NCBI GenBank assembly: GCA_037974665.1 | Contig: CM075765.1 | Span: 14,689,501-14,753,500 of the forward strand | Length of the DNA: 64,000 nt | Origin: Ehretia macrophylla | Lineage: Eukaryota > Streptophyta > Magnoliopsida > Boraginales > Ehretiaceae | Reading direction: 5' to 3' | Part shown: positions 45,895 to 58,474 of the stretch, piece by piece | How the letters are laid out: every line of letters begins with the position of its first letter | Numbering within the stretch: position 1 is the first letter of the stretch | Notes under the pieces: model-generated | The model's input: the letters and a program-made list of their open reading frames with translations, nothing else | Databases searched by the model: none | Told to the model about the DNA's origin: nothing | Made by a program: the position numbers and the translations under genes

Positions 45895-47478
45895 TGATCG
45901 CGTCGTTTTATGCTAAAAAATAGTAAGGTTAAAGGATTGGAAATATTGCTTACCATGAATTACCTCTAGCTGTGGCGAGTAGAAGGTCGATCCACGAAGA
46001 TTGGGTTATCAAATTAAGTTAAGTCATTAATTTAGAATTGTTTGACTATTTCCCGTCATGGATAAGTTTGATTAAGTCTAAAAGTCCAAAAGTACAAAAA
46101 ATACAAAAATACGGTAGATTAAGTCCAAGAAATGTCCACAAGATGTTTAAAGATAAGGTAGTAACTAGATCCAAAAGTGAATTAATCAAAAGTACTAAAT
46201 TGAAGAATCACAACACTGAACACTGAAAATTCAAAGGGTTAATGATTCAGGGTGGTTATAGCTCGGTATACGCAAGTACAAAGTTATTGATTCAGATTAA
46301 AAGTTAAGTCCTTCAGAAATAGGGCTACAAGCTCCTACTACTGAAATGAGCCTTTAATTACGGAAGTGATAAGATTAATTAATTAATAAGACTGGATGTG
46401 TTGGTACAATCTAACGATATCCAATCTCTCAATTAATCTTTCACTTATGTAACCTGGAGGTGTCGGTACAATCAGACTAGAATCCATCTGAGGTAATCTC
46501 ATATTGCCACTGGTTTACAAAACCGGGCGTATATGTACTTTCAATTAAATATAACATAACTACAAGTATACGTATAATTAATCAAATAATATTTAGAAAT
46601 AAAAATACGAGACTTTAATAAATTTGAATCAAAATATATGTACAAGAGTAACCTCACACGTACCACCCTGAATTTCGGGTCTAGTATGCCATAATAAACT
46701 GTAAAGTACAAGAAATCATAACGAAACCTGAAATAAAAGAATACTTATTGTGTTGAACAGATTTTTGTAGACCGTTATGATTTCGATATGTTAATGGCTC
46801 ATTAGACCCTCCCATCGGGATTAAAACTTTGCACACAACTAAGAATAATAATTAAAACACTCAAAACTCAATTCACAAATACTAGAGTAGCAGAAATTGA
46901 GTTAAGAAGAAAAAAATGGTACAAAATAATGAAATGACGAAAATATATTTATAGGAGAAATTTGACACTATTTGAAATTACTATTCACGCAGTGATGTCG
47001 CGCATGTGTCAACATGACGTCAGCACCTAAGTCACCATTGTATCAGCATGACATCAGCGAAATTAATATTCATATATTGACTTTACTATTCATGCATTGG
47101 ATGTTGACTTTACTATTCATGCATTGACTTTGACCGTTGACTGATGACTTTACTATTTATGCATTGACTTTGACCATTGACCATTGACCAAAAAGTTGAT
47201 CATGTCTATTTCAAAGTTTTTCAGTGTCCTGAATCCGTTCCGCACTCGGTTTGGCTAAATTCAATCTCAAATTGCTCGTTTTGAAGTTGTTCTACCATTT
47301 TCCTTTAGTGTTGCGCCAAATTGCTTGTTCAAATGTTAGTTTTTGTGGCCGTTTTTGCTCTTTCTTCCTTAAAACCTATATTACACTAAAATTGTGTAAA
47401 ATATACAATTAAGCTTGAAATAATAGTGCAATATACATGATTTAATAGGTTAAAGTTATTAAAAATATGGATTTATCA
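45895..47478 (-). repeat. 3' LTR of the gypsy element (1584 bp)
   Basis: Starts TGATAAATCC and ends CGCGATCA on the minus strand; collinear with 58475-60021. TATA box TCCTATAAATATAT is at about 46945-46957. An upstream block 47000-47220 is packed with TTGAC motifs. Confidence 0.92.
47000..47220. promoter_or_regulatory. W-box/TGACGTCA cluster in the U3 of the 3' LTR
   Basis: About nine TTGACT or TTGACC cores lie within about 150 bp on the plus strand, partly as tandem units TTGACTTTACTATTCATGCA. TGACGTCA (an 8-bp palindrome, bZIP/CRE-type core) lies at about 47018. Relative to the LTR promoter on the minus strand this block is about 50-270 bp upstream of the TATA box. WRKY factors bind TTGAC[C/T]; responsiveness is inferred. 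The matching block in the 5' LTR is 59630-59750. Confidence 0.5.
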
Positions 47479-48717
47479 ACTTCCTCAAACCCATTCTTTC
47501 ATTGTCTTCAAGTAAAGGTATTAATTACTTCATAGATTCAAAAATATTAAATTTAAGCAGTCAATGTATTCATACAGTTATATTTTATAAAATACATGAT
47601 TAACAGTGAGTTTGTCTTCCAAACAATTTCATCCCAAGAAATCGTTTTGTATCTAGAAGAATAGAAACCAACTTAATTACAAAAAATCCTTTGAGCCTTT
47701 TTCAGTACTTGTAACTCAATTAAGAGGTAAGAAAATTAATCACGCAAAATTTGTAAAATCGAAAATATTTTCTATGGATAGTCATGAAATGTTAAAACTC
47801 AACTACCTTCCAAATCGCGTAGTATTCCCTTAGATTTTTTTTTTTTTTTTGATATAGATGACTCGGATGATAGATGTTGGTTGACTCACTGATTTATGAA
47901 ATTTTGCCTTTCATTGGTTGAATTGTATTTGGTGAAAGAGGGCTTGTCTGGCAGGATTTGTATTGATAGCTTTTTCATAACAAAAATGCTCAAAAATGGT
48001 TAGAAGAAAGCATTTGTTATGGATTTCTTTTCTGCCTCTTTTTGTTGAATCAACACATTTGATATTTGAATGATATTGAGCAAGTCATCTACACATTTTT
48101 TATTTGTTTTTTTCAAAGGAGTATACCGATCTAGAAAAATAAGTCAAATATTAATAAAACACAACATCTCACATTGAAAACATCTCAATCTACTCTTTTT
48201 TTTTTTTTATAATTAATCAAAAACTTCTAATTGAATCATGTGACGCTGTTGGGATGTAATAATAGTTAACAAGGTTTCAAAAAAAATCTAGATACAAATA
48301 CAACTTTTAGCGGCTAATCATTTTTCCATTCCAAATTCACAGTTAATTCAAATATTTTATCATAATCTAACCATATTTCAATAATTAACCACTCAATTTT
48401 AATTATCATGAATAAGTGAAGTAAAAGTTTTGAAATTTTTGTATATTAGAATGGGATCAACTTTTTCCTCATCCTCAAACCTGAGCCTTACATTGCCCTC
48501 AATGAAAGAAAAATTATGTAATGCAAAGGAAAAAAGAAATATACAACCTGATAAATAATCCATCAATGTTCCTAACAAACTTTCTAAAAGAAGAATTGTC
48601 AAACAAAATCTCAAAAAAACAACATTAGCCGATAGTTTAAATAAAAACTAAAATATTTCTAAAGAAAGATGAAATAAAAAGCATAAACTAAAATAACATA
48701 GAAAGCACGCCACTGAA
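47479..48717 (-). other. Gypsy spacer between accessory ORF and 3' LTR
   Basis: AT-rich, with a T-run at 47835-47849 and the purine tract at the LTR border. No gene recognised. Confidence 0.5.
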
Positions 48718-49863
48718 TTACGGTGGTAGTGGTGGTGGCTGAGGACCTGAGCCTGAACCTTTCATTGAAGCAAGTTCAGCTCGTAATGCAGGAAACTCTT
48801 CCCTCTGTGACTGCTTAAAATCAGCAAATTCAGCTTTTAGTCCACGTATTTCACCCAATCCTGCAGTAAGGTTAGTATTCATGGCTTGCAGCTCTCTGTA
48901 CATTTTTTTCATCAATGATTCTTCAGGCTGAGTACCCCGTTGCGGGGAAGACGTGGCGCCTTCAGCAGGTTGAGTAAAAGACCGTGGAGCATTTGATGCT
49001 AAGGGCATCTTTTGAACAGCACGCTCCAAATGTTTAAGACTCTTTGTGAACTCCGATTCACCATACGAAGTAATAGGGAGATCCATGAATGGCTCATCAG
49101 GTGAAAAATGAAAATTAAACTGTTGAAGTAAAGAAACTATCAATCGAGGAAAACGAAGTATAGATGTAGCATCAAACCTCTTCATGTGGTCTATAAGACT
49201 CATCATATTTTCCCCAATTACAGCCCCTCATAAAAAAAGTCACCTTGATAAAACCAATATAAGACCTGTAACACAACTCCCGTCCTCTCTTGATCATGAC
49301 CATATGGGCAAAGGTTCTTTTTAACAATTATATCAGTTAACCACATATTCTTCGGAAGGGAAGATCTCCTTATACCCACACCATGTCCAAGAATCGGACC
49401 CCCACACAAGTTCGTAACAATTTCTAAATCTGTAGTTCTAGCAGGAAAATATGTATTTTCCACATAAAAAATTTCATGCCCACATAGTATAGTCATGATA
49501 TCAGCAGTAGTAAATGTAAAGTCAAAACCATCAACTGACGCACTAAATGTGTAAGATTTGTAATTGCCCACCGCTGTTAGGCTGATCTTGCATTGCTTTA
49601 TAATAGAATTACAACAGTAGTTTACATGAAGCAGGAGTGCTTAAAAGATATACAACATATAACAAATCAGATATCTATCACTAGTTTAAATATTGTAATT
49701 GCTCACCGCTGTTAGGCTGATCTTGCATTGCTTTATAATAGAATTACAACAGTAGTTTACATGAAGCAGGAGTGCTTAAAAGATATACAACATATAACAA
49801 ATCAGATATCTATCACTAGTTTAAATATTGTAACCGCATGATATGGCTTGAGATAGGATAAGA

Positions 49864-50240
49864 TCAGGTCGGGTCTAACACCCCCCCACAAGTGAACGGG
49901 GGTGACATCATTGGGAGCTTGTCACGCAATAGAGCAAACCGTGGCTTAAACAAAGGTTTGGTGAACATATCTGCAATCTGATCATTAGTTGGAATATACT
50001 GAAGCTTGATATCACCATTGCTTAATTTCTCCCGAACAAAATGAATATCGATTTCAATATGTTTGCTACGCTGATGAATTATAGGATTTGAAGCCATATA
50101 AATGGAGCTTATGTTGTCACAATAGAGTAGAGGAGTGTCATGGAGCTTGACTTCGAGAAATTTGAGAATATGTAAGACCCAAAAAATCTCAGATGTGAGA
50201 GAGGCTAAAGCTCGATACTCAGCTTCAGAGCTGGATTTAG
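49864..50240 (-). pseudogene. copia 4 RNase H fragment
   Basis: The minus-strand reading begins at SSEAEYRALASLTSEI (about 50235) and carries YCDN, QRSKHIEIDIHFVREKL, NDQIADMFTKPL and FALLRDKL to the stop beside the 3' LTR. One stop-like break occurs in the middle. Normal orientation for the element. Confidence 0.85.
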
Positions 50241-51700
50241 AAACTGTTTATATGCAACAACCTCAAGGCTTTGTCGACTCTACCTATCCAGACTATGTCT
50301 ACAAATTACACAAGTCTCTTTATGGTCTTAAGCAGGCGCCTAGAGCCTGGTACCAGAAGTTTAGCAATTTTTTGGTCTCATGTGGTTTCTCGCACTCTCA
50401 CCATGATGCATCCTTATTTATTCGTCGCTCATCTAGTCATGTTCTTATTCTCCTCATTTACGTCAACGACATAATAGTAACGGGGGACTCATCTATGGTC
50501 TTGACGGAATTTATTCTCATTCTTTCACAACACTTTGCAATGAAAGATTTGGGTCCTCTCCATTTTTTCTTGGGCATGGAGGTTACAAAGCATGAAGATG
50601 GCTTTTTGCTCACTCAGAAAAAGTATTCTCTTCAATTGCTTCAAACATTTGCAATGGATGGTGCAAAACCAGTATTTACCCCAATGGCTGGGTCACGACT
50701 TACGGCAACAGATGGTGAACTCCTTCAGGATGCGACTGAATTTCGCAAGTTATGTGGTGCACTTCAATATTTGACGATGACAATACCCGACCTGACCTAT
50801 GCTGTGAATTCCGTATGCCAATTTATGCATGCTCCTCGTGATAGCCATTTGATAGCAGCGAAGCGCATTCTTCGTTACGTCAAACAGACCATTCAACATG
50901 GACTCCGACTTCGTCCAGTCTCATCGCTTCACTTATATGGGGGCCTGCTCCCACAACTTCATTGGAAGGTTTCATATTTTATTTAATTTTAATAGATGAT
51001 TTTAGTCGTTTTGTTTGGTATTACCCATTGGTGCGAAAATCTGATGTTGCCACTGTTTTCCCTTCATTTATCGCTATGGTTCAAAATTTATGTAATGCTA
51101 AAATAAAGTACATCCAAAGTGACGCAGGGGGAGAGTTTATTGGCCATAATGTTCAACGATTATTTCAGCACCATGGTATCATTCATTGTCTTTCTTGCCT
51201 TGGCACACCAGAGCAGAATGGAGTGGCTGAAAGAAAGCATCGTCATGTTGTAGAAACGGGTCTTACCCTCTTGGCTCACAGTTCTCTGCCATCATCTTTT
51301 TGGAATCATGCTTTTTCCACTGCGGTATACCTTATTAATCGTCTACCTTCTGCAATACTTCAGTTTCGCACTCCTTATGACTTATTATATGGAAGTTCTC
51401 CAGATTATTCCATGCTCAAGGTGTTTGGCTCACTATGTTTTCCTTGTCTCAGCCCTTTCGGCAGAAAGAAATTGGATTTTAAATCTTGCAGATGTATATT
51501 TCTGGGTTACAGTCCTTATCACAAGGGCTACAAATGCTACGTAATGGAAACAGGCAAAATCATTCTATCTCGACATGTAGTCTTTGATGAGACTCAATTT
51601 CCTGCTCGTGTTGGGATATCGTCTTCGGGCTCTTCTACGCAGGCTTTTACATTCCGGCCTTTTCCTAATTCATTTCTTCATGACTCTATTGCTCTGATAC
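50187..51700 (+). pseudogene. copia 4 RT (50187-50945) and integrase (50962-51690), inverted
   Basis: Two long plus-strand open frames (283 and 258 residues). The first is RT: MQQPQGFVDSTYPDYVYKLH, KQAPRAWYQKF, the catalytic region YVNDIIVTGDS (YVND in place of YVDD), LHFFLGMEVTKH, then AAKRILRYVKQTIQHG. The second is integrase from its core: LIDDFSRFVWYYPL, QSDAGGEFIG, TPEQNGVAERKHR, FWNHAFSTAVYLINRLP, KVFGSLCFP, LDFKSCRCIFLGYSPYHKGY. Order RT then integrase is reversed from the normal copia order, and both are antisense to the LTR promoter. The frames are open, so the rearrangement is young, but they cannot be read from the element's own transcript. Confidence 0.9.
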
Positions 51701-52135
51701 CATGTAAGATTTGTAATTGCCCACCGCTGTTAGGCTGATCTTGCATTGCTTTATAATAGAATTACAACAGTAGTTTATATGAAGCAGGAGTGCTTAAAAG
51801 ATATACAACATATAACAAATCAGATATCTATCACTAGTTTAAATATTGTAACCGCATGATATGGCTTGAGATAGGATAAGATCAGGTCGGGTCTAACAAA
51901 ATGTACCATCATCATAAGAAAGATGCTCATAAAAAGGTCGAATGAGACAAGGAAAAACAATAACATCATCAAAAGGTGGGTGCAGAATGCAGTCAAGAAA
52001 ATATCCCTCAAAATATTCAAAAGCACGTTGCCCACCATCGGAAGCCCTCAAAACATCCGAAAAATCAATTTCAGCCTCAATTTGAGCATTCTCAAATCGT
52101 GCGGTCAATGACAATCTCTGTCTTTTTTGAGCCAT

Positions 52136-54785
52136 AGTCTAAATAATAATATAAAAAAACTAAATCAGAAAAATCATGAAAAACACAAAATAATATTTGT
52201 TTATTTTTTTTTTACGTAAAAACTGTTTATACAAACAACACCAATTAACAACCCCAAAATCACCCTTAACAACACACAATATTGACTAGCCATCCGCTTA
52301 AATCCTCCAACATTTAAACAATATATAAATCCTATAATTAGGGAAACAAGAAAATAAAGGATACAAATAGACATAAATGTATGTACATACATCTGAAATT
52401 CCCAAATATATATATTTTAATTTTCAGATTTTTTTTTAATAATATTAAAAGAAATATAAACTGAAAATTTAAAACTGAAAGTTAACTAAATTCCATATAC
52501 ATACTCATATACCTACACATATACATACACATATACATACATGAATCAAAAAAAAAAATCATACCAACACTAAGATTAGAAGCTATAGAACAACAATAAA
52601 CCACAAACAAACAATAAACATCAACTTCAAACCTTAAAAAATGCATATATACATACATATATAAACATATACATACAGATCTAAATTTGAAATAAAGCTG
52701 AAAAAAATGCGAAAATAAGATATAAAGGATGAAAACATACCTTAGGAAATAGATCTGTAGTGGATTTGGGTTGGGGAAGCGTTTTGGTGATTTTAGGGGT
52801 AATTTTCGTGGGGTGGGGTTTTTTTTTTTTTTTTTTCTTTTTGTTGCTGCTGAAATCGGGGCTTAGGTTATAGTATATATATATATATTATAAATAAAAA
52901 AACAAACTACACAACATTTTATTAAACATAAAGACATTACATAAGAGGAAATAAAAAATACAACAACATAAGACTATCTCTTAAACTTGGAAATGCATGA
53001 TTGACTTCAATCATTTCTAATATACCTATGATCCCACTTGATAAAGAGATAAATAAAAAAAATGTAAAGGATGAAAACGCCTGCAAACGAGTACACGACC
53101 ATGGCAAATTGATCAGTCGTGAGAGTCCCGAACATCATTGTGTTGAATGTAGCAAAATAGAGAAATGAAAGAAAAATTATAGAGAGAGAGAGAGGAGAAG
53201 GAGGCTGTGAGAATGAATGAAGAGAAGAATGAGAGAAATAGGGTTTTAAAACCCGTCTGCTATGGCTAACGGCGCTTGAGTGGGGGATTGAGCGCGCTCG
53301 ATCATGGTTTTCCCTACTTTTTTTTAAAATGTTAGTACAAAATCATAAAATAGGAAGATATAATTTTCCTCAAACCTATTTTCTACAAGATCACACTTGT
53401 TTTTTTTTAAAATTTTTTTTTTATACATAAAATAAAATTGGTACAAGAGAAAAATAAACACATGAATTTTATACCACTCAAACATCCTAGGAAAAACCAA
53501 GTGTAAGAATATACAAATGAACACCGACCAATAGTCATCCATCAAGATTCAAACCTTAAATATGCTTTCAAAAGGAACAGTTAGATCCAGATTTAATTTA
53601 AGAATATTTGAGTTTAGACTAAATTTAAAGTTCAACAACTTAACGAAGAGTTGTCCGCCAGTTTGGAAGGCAACACTGGAAGGCTAATAAATGCAAAAAT
53701 AAAATAGGATCCCAACCCTATTTCAGTTTCATACCTATGCAGCAAAGTAAACCACATCCGAACACCAAATGAATGGCATCAAAATCTGGATAGTAAATCT
53801 ACCTGCCATAGCGTAAGAACTGGCCGAAGCAGAGGTGATGAATCACGTATCACATGCCCCTCAGAATGGTACTAGTTATCTTTCTCTCAAATACCATGAG
53901 AGCCATTATTTCCATAATGGTAGAAAAAGACCTCCTAAAGTTGAAGTTAACGCCAATTTAAAGCTAATTGGTAACCAAGCAATAACATCTAGGATGAACC
54001 TTGGAATGTTACCGCCATGAGATCCTAGATTACCCAGAGATCACTTGAGTTCATGTGAGGCACACACCTTAAGTACGAACAACACCCTGTTTTATTCTTA
54101 GACAGTCACTACCGAATGCTGCCACTGTGTACCCATCCTCCTACCCATTTAGGATGAGCGCATCACACAAATTGTCAGAGTTTTTCCTTCTAACCGGGAA
54201 TGGGCACTGGAACCATTTAATGTCAGCCAGCAAGACATGCACACACAGTTAAGTGTCGTAGTTTAACGCCTTCGGGCAATAAATTTTTTTTTTTTGTTTT
54301 TTGAAAGAAGTTAAAATTAAGGGACTAGCTCTTCCAGAGGTTTCTGTGTTCACGCCATCCAATACTTTCCTTCGGCACTCACATGGGGCCACAACCAGTT
54401 CCACAGGGTCAAGAGCAATACAGTAGGGTTTTACGTTATAAACAATTTCGTCTGGTGAATGCTCTCACTCCTAACTATCTTATCAAGTAAAGCCCAATAG
54501 ACTCAAACTACATTAAGTTGGTTGAGTGACAAGTACTGTTAGACAGAGTTACACTGGTCAGACAACCGCACACAGAAAATGTACAGTGACCACTAGTATT
54601 ATGACATCTATACCTTTATGAGTGCTTCTTAGGGTTAAGATCAAAACTACTTTAAGCTGGAGAAAAGACTCATTTGGTACGAAAAATAAATAAAAATTGA
54701 ACCCTAATACCTCGAGAATCCCTAGGTTGCCTCCTAGGAGCGCTAAGTTTAATATCTTCAGCCAGACAGAGTCACTTTGAAATTG
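52136..54785 (-). other. Long spacer between pol and accessory ORF of the gypsy element
   Basis: No open frame of known family. Contains tracts of T (52817-52838), repeated CATATACATAC units (52497-52545), GA-rich leader-like sequence (53160-53240), and GCGCTCCTAGGAGGCAACC on the minus strand just after pol. Consistent with the long non-coding pol-to-ORF3 region of Athila-type elements. Confidence 0.55.
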
Positions 54786-56514
54786 TTACTCTGCAGGGAT
54801 TGAATTCTTAAGTTCAATTGACTCTTCACCCCAATTCTTTAACCGGATCGCTGGTTTTAGCCTTTGTCCATTTACAAACATAGTTTTTCCATTTGTTTTA
54901 TCTTTTATCTTGACAACCCCAGACAGAAAAACTTGTTCAATCTTAAATGATCTATCCCACCTAGACCTCAATTTTCCTGAAAACAATTGTAACTTAGAAT
55001 TAAATAACCACACATCTTCTCCAGGAATAAATGACTTCTGAATAATCATTTTATCTTGCGTTCTCTTCATTTTCACGCTATAAATCTTGGCATTCTCATA
55101 TGCCTCTAAACACATCTCTTCAAGTTCATTTAGATGGAATAACCTGTTTTCACCAGTTTTCTGCAAGTCAAAATTCACAGTTCTAATTGCCCAGTAAGCC
55201 TTATGTTGTAACTCAACAAGTAAATGACATGCTTTTCCAAAAACTAAATGAAAATGTGACATTCCTATGGGAGTTTTATATGCAGTTCTATATGCCCAAA
55301 GTGCATCATTCAATCGAGTGGACCAATCCTTCCTATCAGGTCTAACTGTCTTTTCAAGGATTGATTTAATTTCCCTATTAGAAACCTCAACCTGTCCACT
55401 AGTTTGTGGGTGATATGGAGTTGCATCCTTATGAATGATTGAGTATTTCTTCAACAATTTTTCAAAAGTTCAGTGAATGAAATGACTTCCACCGTCACTA
55501 ATGATGGCTCTTGGAATTCCAAACCGACATAAAATGTTTTCTTTTATGAATTTCATCACAACAGTGTGATCATTAGTCCTTGTTGCAATTGCTTCAATCC
55601 ATTTAGACATGTAATCAATATCAACCAAAATGTATTGAAAACCAAAGGAGATGGGAAAAGGACCTATGAAATCAATACCCCAAACATCAAAAAGTTCACA
55701 AATGACGATGGGATTTAAGGGCATCATATCTTTTTTTCCCATGTTACTTGTCTTTTGGCATCTTTCACATGCCTTGCAAAACTCATGAGTGTCCTTGATT
55801 AATGTGGGCCAATAAAATCCACTTTGCATAATTTTGATAGTTGTCCGTCGTCCTCCAAAATGTCCTCCACATTCCTGCGAATGACAAAATGACATAATGC
55901 TTAGCTGTTCAGACTCTGGTACGCATCTGCGAATAATCTGATCAGAACAAAAATGAAACAAATTTGAAAAAAATCGATCTCTCTTAGCTTTGTTCCACTC
56001 CTTGGGTATTTTACCTACTGCAAGATAATTCACAATATGAGCATACAAAGGAAGTTCAGGAGCAGAAATTAGCAATAATTGTTCATCAGGAAACGTATCA
56101 CTCAAGGGTAATTCATTTTCAGTTTTCTTAGATACAATTCGTGACAGATGATCAGCAACTACATTTTCTTGACCTTTCTTATCTTTGATTGTTAAATCAA
56201 ATTCTTGAATTAATAACAACCATCGAATAAGCCTAGGTTTGATATCTTTCTTTTTCAATAGGTATCTTAATGCCGAGTGGTCAGAATAAATGATTATTTT
56301 TTACCCTAACACATAATACCGAAACTTTTTTAATGCAAAAACTACAGTAAACAATTCTTTCTCTGTGGTGGTATAGTTTTTTTTAGGCATCATCCAAAAT
56401 TTGGCTGGCGTAATAGATCACACAAGGAACACGATCCTTGTGTTGTCCTAATACAGCTCCTATGACATAATCCGAAACATCACACATAATTTCTAAAGGA
56501 TGCTTACCTTTTCA
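54786..56514 (-). pseudogene. Gypsy pol remnant: RNase H and integrase
   Basis: From about 56510 the minus strand reads the RT/RNase H region (EIMCDVSDYVIGAVLGQ, YYASQILDDAKKNYTTTEKE, FRYYVLG, then a stop) and [20 protein letters not shown]. From 56258 it continues with [23 protein letters not shown], the zinc region ([30 protein letters not shown]), the integrase core ([42 protein letters not shown]), one break at 55457-55470, and the rest ([30 protein letters not shown]) to the stop at 54786. Protease and the RT catalytic domain are missing, deleted at about 56515. Integrase is nearly intact (one stop). Confidence 0.9.
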
Positions 56515-58203
56515 GTCAATCTTACTTTGTTTGATATCAAAGCTGCATTCCTTCTTTTCTGAGTGCACAAATCCTTAAGAGACTTTGCATAAGCAAGAAT
56601 TTGCTTGATGATTTCTAACAGAGGTAAATTGATTTTCACTTGTTTTAAAGGTTTCAAGCATTTCTTCCGTTTTAGAATCTTTATTAGGTGGATTACCTAA
56701 TGCCTGTGGAAATGGTGCATAAGGACTCAGTGTCAATGGAATATTTTCATGTGAAATTAAAGTTTCAGGTTCATTTGCAGTTTCTTTTGATGAATCAACA
56801 GTAACTTGAGACTTGGCTTTTTGTTTTGCAAGTCTTGCATTTTCGTAAACTTCGACACTTACCTTGTTATCAACTTTCTTACCACTTCGCAATGTAGTGA
56901 TAGCTTGAAGATCCTCCACTATTTGACTTGTAGATGCTACATGGGCCTTACCTTTTGGGTTTCTATCTGGTTGGGTAGGAAGTGTTCCTTCTTCCTTTTT
57001 CTGAATTGTGTTAGCTAATTGCTCAATTTGTCTTTCAAATTTGGCAATTGCCTTTGTATGTGTACTTACTAGTTGCATAGTTTGTTTTCCAACTGTGAAG
57101 CTTTTTCAAAACTTGTTATTCAAAAGTAGTTCCATAAGAATTGGAACCTGAATTAGAGCTCGTAGGTACCTGTCCTTGTGGAACTAAATGAAATCCTGGA
57201 GGATAACTTCTTGGTCTTTGTTGTTGAACATCTTCCTGATTTTGATCGCACCGGAAATTTGGATGATCTCGTGTACCTGGATTATAAGTGTTAGAGAATG
57301 GATCATAATTACGGGGATATCTATAAGCAGCACATGTTTGCTTTGAAATTGAATTGGGATTTGATGCAAGAACACCTTCACCTGAATCAACTACATGCAA
57401 TGATTCTTTCCTTTTAACCATTTTTTCCAAGGCAAGAGTTAGATTTTCAATCTTTGATGTCAAAGAATTGTAATCATTCGAACCTACACTTTCTCTCCTT
57501 TCTCTAGATGAAGATGCACGCTTTCGTGAATTGTTGCTCAGTTTTATGAACAATTTTGTGGCTTCTTCTGGAGATTTTTCAAGAAGTGAACCATTACAAG
57601 TTGAATCTAGCAAACTTTGATTATGCTTATTTAACCCTTGATAGAAATTCTGAGCTAATTGCCAATCTGGCATACTATGGTGTGGACATTCATGAGTTAA
57701 GGTTTCAAATTTGTCCCAACTCTCATGAAGTGCCTCTCCAGGTAACTAAGAAAAAATATTTAATTGATTCCTATATTCATTAGTTTTTGAAGAAGAGTAA
57801 AATCTTTCAAGAAATTCTCTTTGCAATTGATCCCAAGAAGTAATAGAACCAGAATGTAATCTGTAAACCCAATTTTATGCTTGACCCATTAAAGAGTAAG
57901 GAAATAATCTCAATTTAACAACCTCTTTTGAGGCAGTTCTAGTATTGATCGATCTGTATGTATGAACAAAAGTATTAATGTGATCATACAGGTTTTCATT
58001 AGAGAGACCGTGGAACATGGGAAGTATTGAAATCATGTGAGCTTTATTTTAAAACCTTCATCAGTTTCAGGTAAGGCGATAGCTCGTGAAGGAACATAAT
58101 CTTGTGGTGTGGAAAAATCTTTTATACTCCTCCTCACATTTCCTACTTCTCTACCTTCAATTTGATTCTGATTTTGGTTTTGATTCGGATTTTGATCAGA
58201 CAT
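56515..58203 (-). pseudogene. Gypsy gag (Athila type)
   Basis: Starts MSDQNPNQNQNQNQ at 58203. A frameshift lies near 58040, then the gag core with the W-Y/F-R block (WDQLQREFLERFYSS) and FYQGLNKHNQSLLDS (57673 onward), stops between 57690 and 57990, a glutamine/proline-rich stretch, and the Athila-type segment with QIEQLANTIQKKEEGTLPTQ and AITTLRSGK (57078-56575). The frame runs into the deletion that removed protease and RT. No zinc knuckle was seen, as is usual for Athila gag. Confidence 0.85.
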
Positions 58204-58474
58204 GATTAGAAATTTACGTGCTTTGTTTCTGAATTTAAAAGTTTTCTCAATTTCTGTATAAAAAACAAAGATGTGTGGCTTTAAAGATCTCCGACCATGC
58301 ATACAAAATTAAAACATGAAAAAAAAGTAATAAAGTCTATATAAAATAACAAAAATAAAAATAAAAACTAAAATCTAAAATATATACATATTAACACTTA
58401 TATCCATAAATTAAAAACTTACCTTATTTGATGAACACTGATCCCCGGCAACGGCGCCAAATTTTGATCGCGTC

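Larger units (their letters stand above)
49550..51898 (-). mobile_element. Ty1/copia derivative 4, young, with RT and integrase antisense to its LTRs
   Basis: Exact 5-bp duplication AAATG on both sides (49545-49549 and 51899-51903). On the minus strand: 5' LTR 51898-51703 (196 bp, TGTTAGACCC...CTTACA), primer site TGGTATCAGAGC (51702-51691), interior, purine tract GGGGGGG, and 3' LTR 49880-49550 (331 bp). The 3' LTR is longer because 135 bp is tandemly duplicated (49560 and 49695). LTRs are otherwise almost identical, pointing to a recent insertion. RNase H (49881-50240) is in the LTR sense, but integrase and RT are on the plus strand. Confidence 0.93.
48718..52135 (-). pseudogene. Accessory ORF in env position of the gypsy element, split by copia 4
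   Basis: Minus-strand reading starts MAQKRQRLSL at 52135, is interrupted by copia 4 (49550-51898) and resumes at 49544. It shifts frame once near 49220 and ends at 48718, about 355 codons without the insert. Visible blocks: FPCLIRPFYEHLSY, DGFDFTFTTADIMTIL, LTDIIVKKNLCPYGHDQE, LRFPRLIVSLLQQFNF, then a C-terminal helical stretch (MKKMYRELQAMNTNL, LKAEFADFKQSQ) and a proline-rich end. The series FY-L, FTF--I-L, KN-P-GH and FPRLI parallels the copia 3 accessory ORF in the same order, so I read them as one family (putative plant transposon protein-like). No membrane segment is seen. Function unknown. Confidence 0.75.

Noticed and set aside
50135..51738. Two long plus-strand open frames as host genes
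   Set aside because: They are copia RT and integrase inside an insertion with LTRs, primer site and target duplication.
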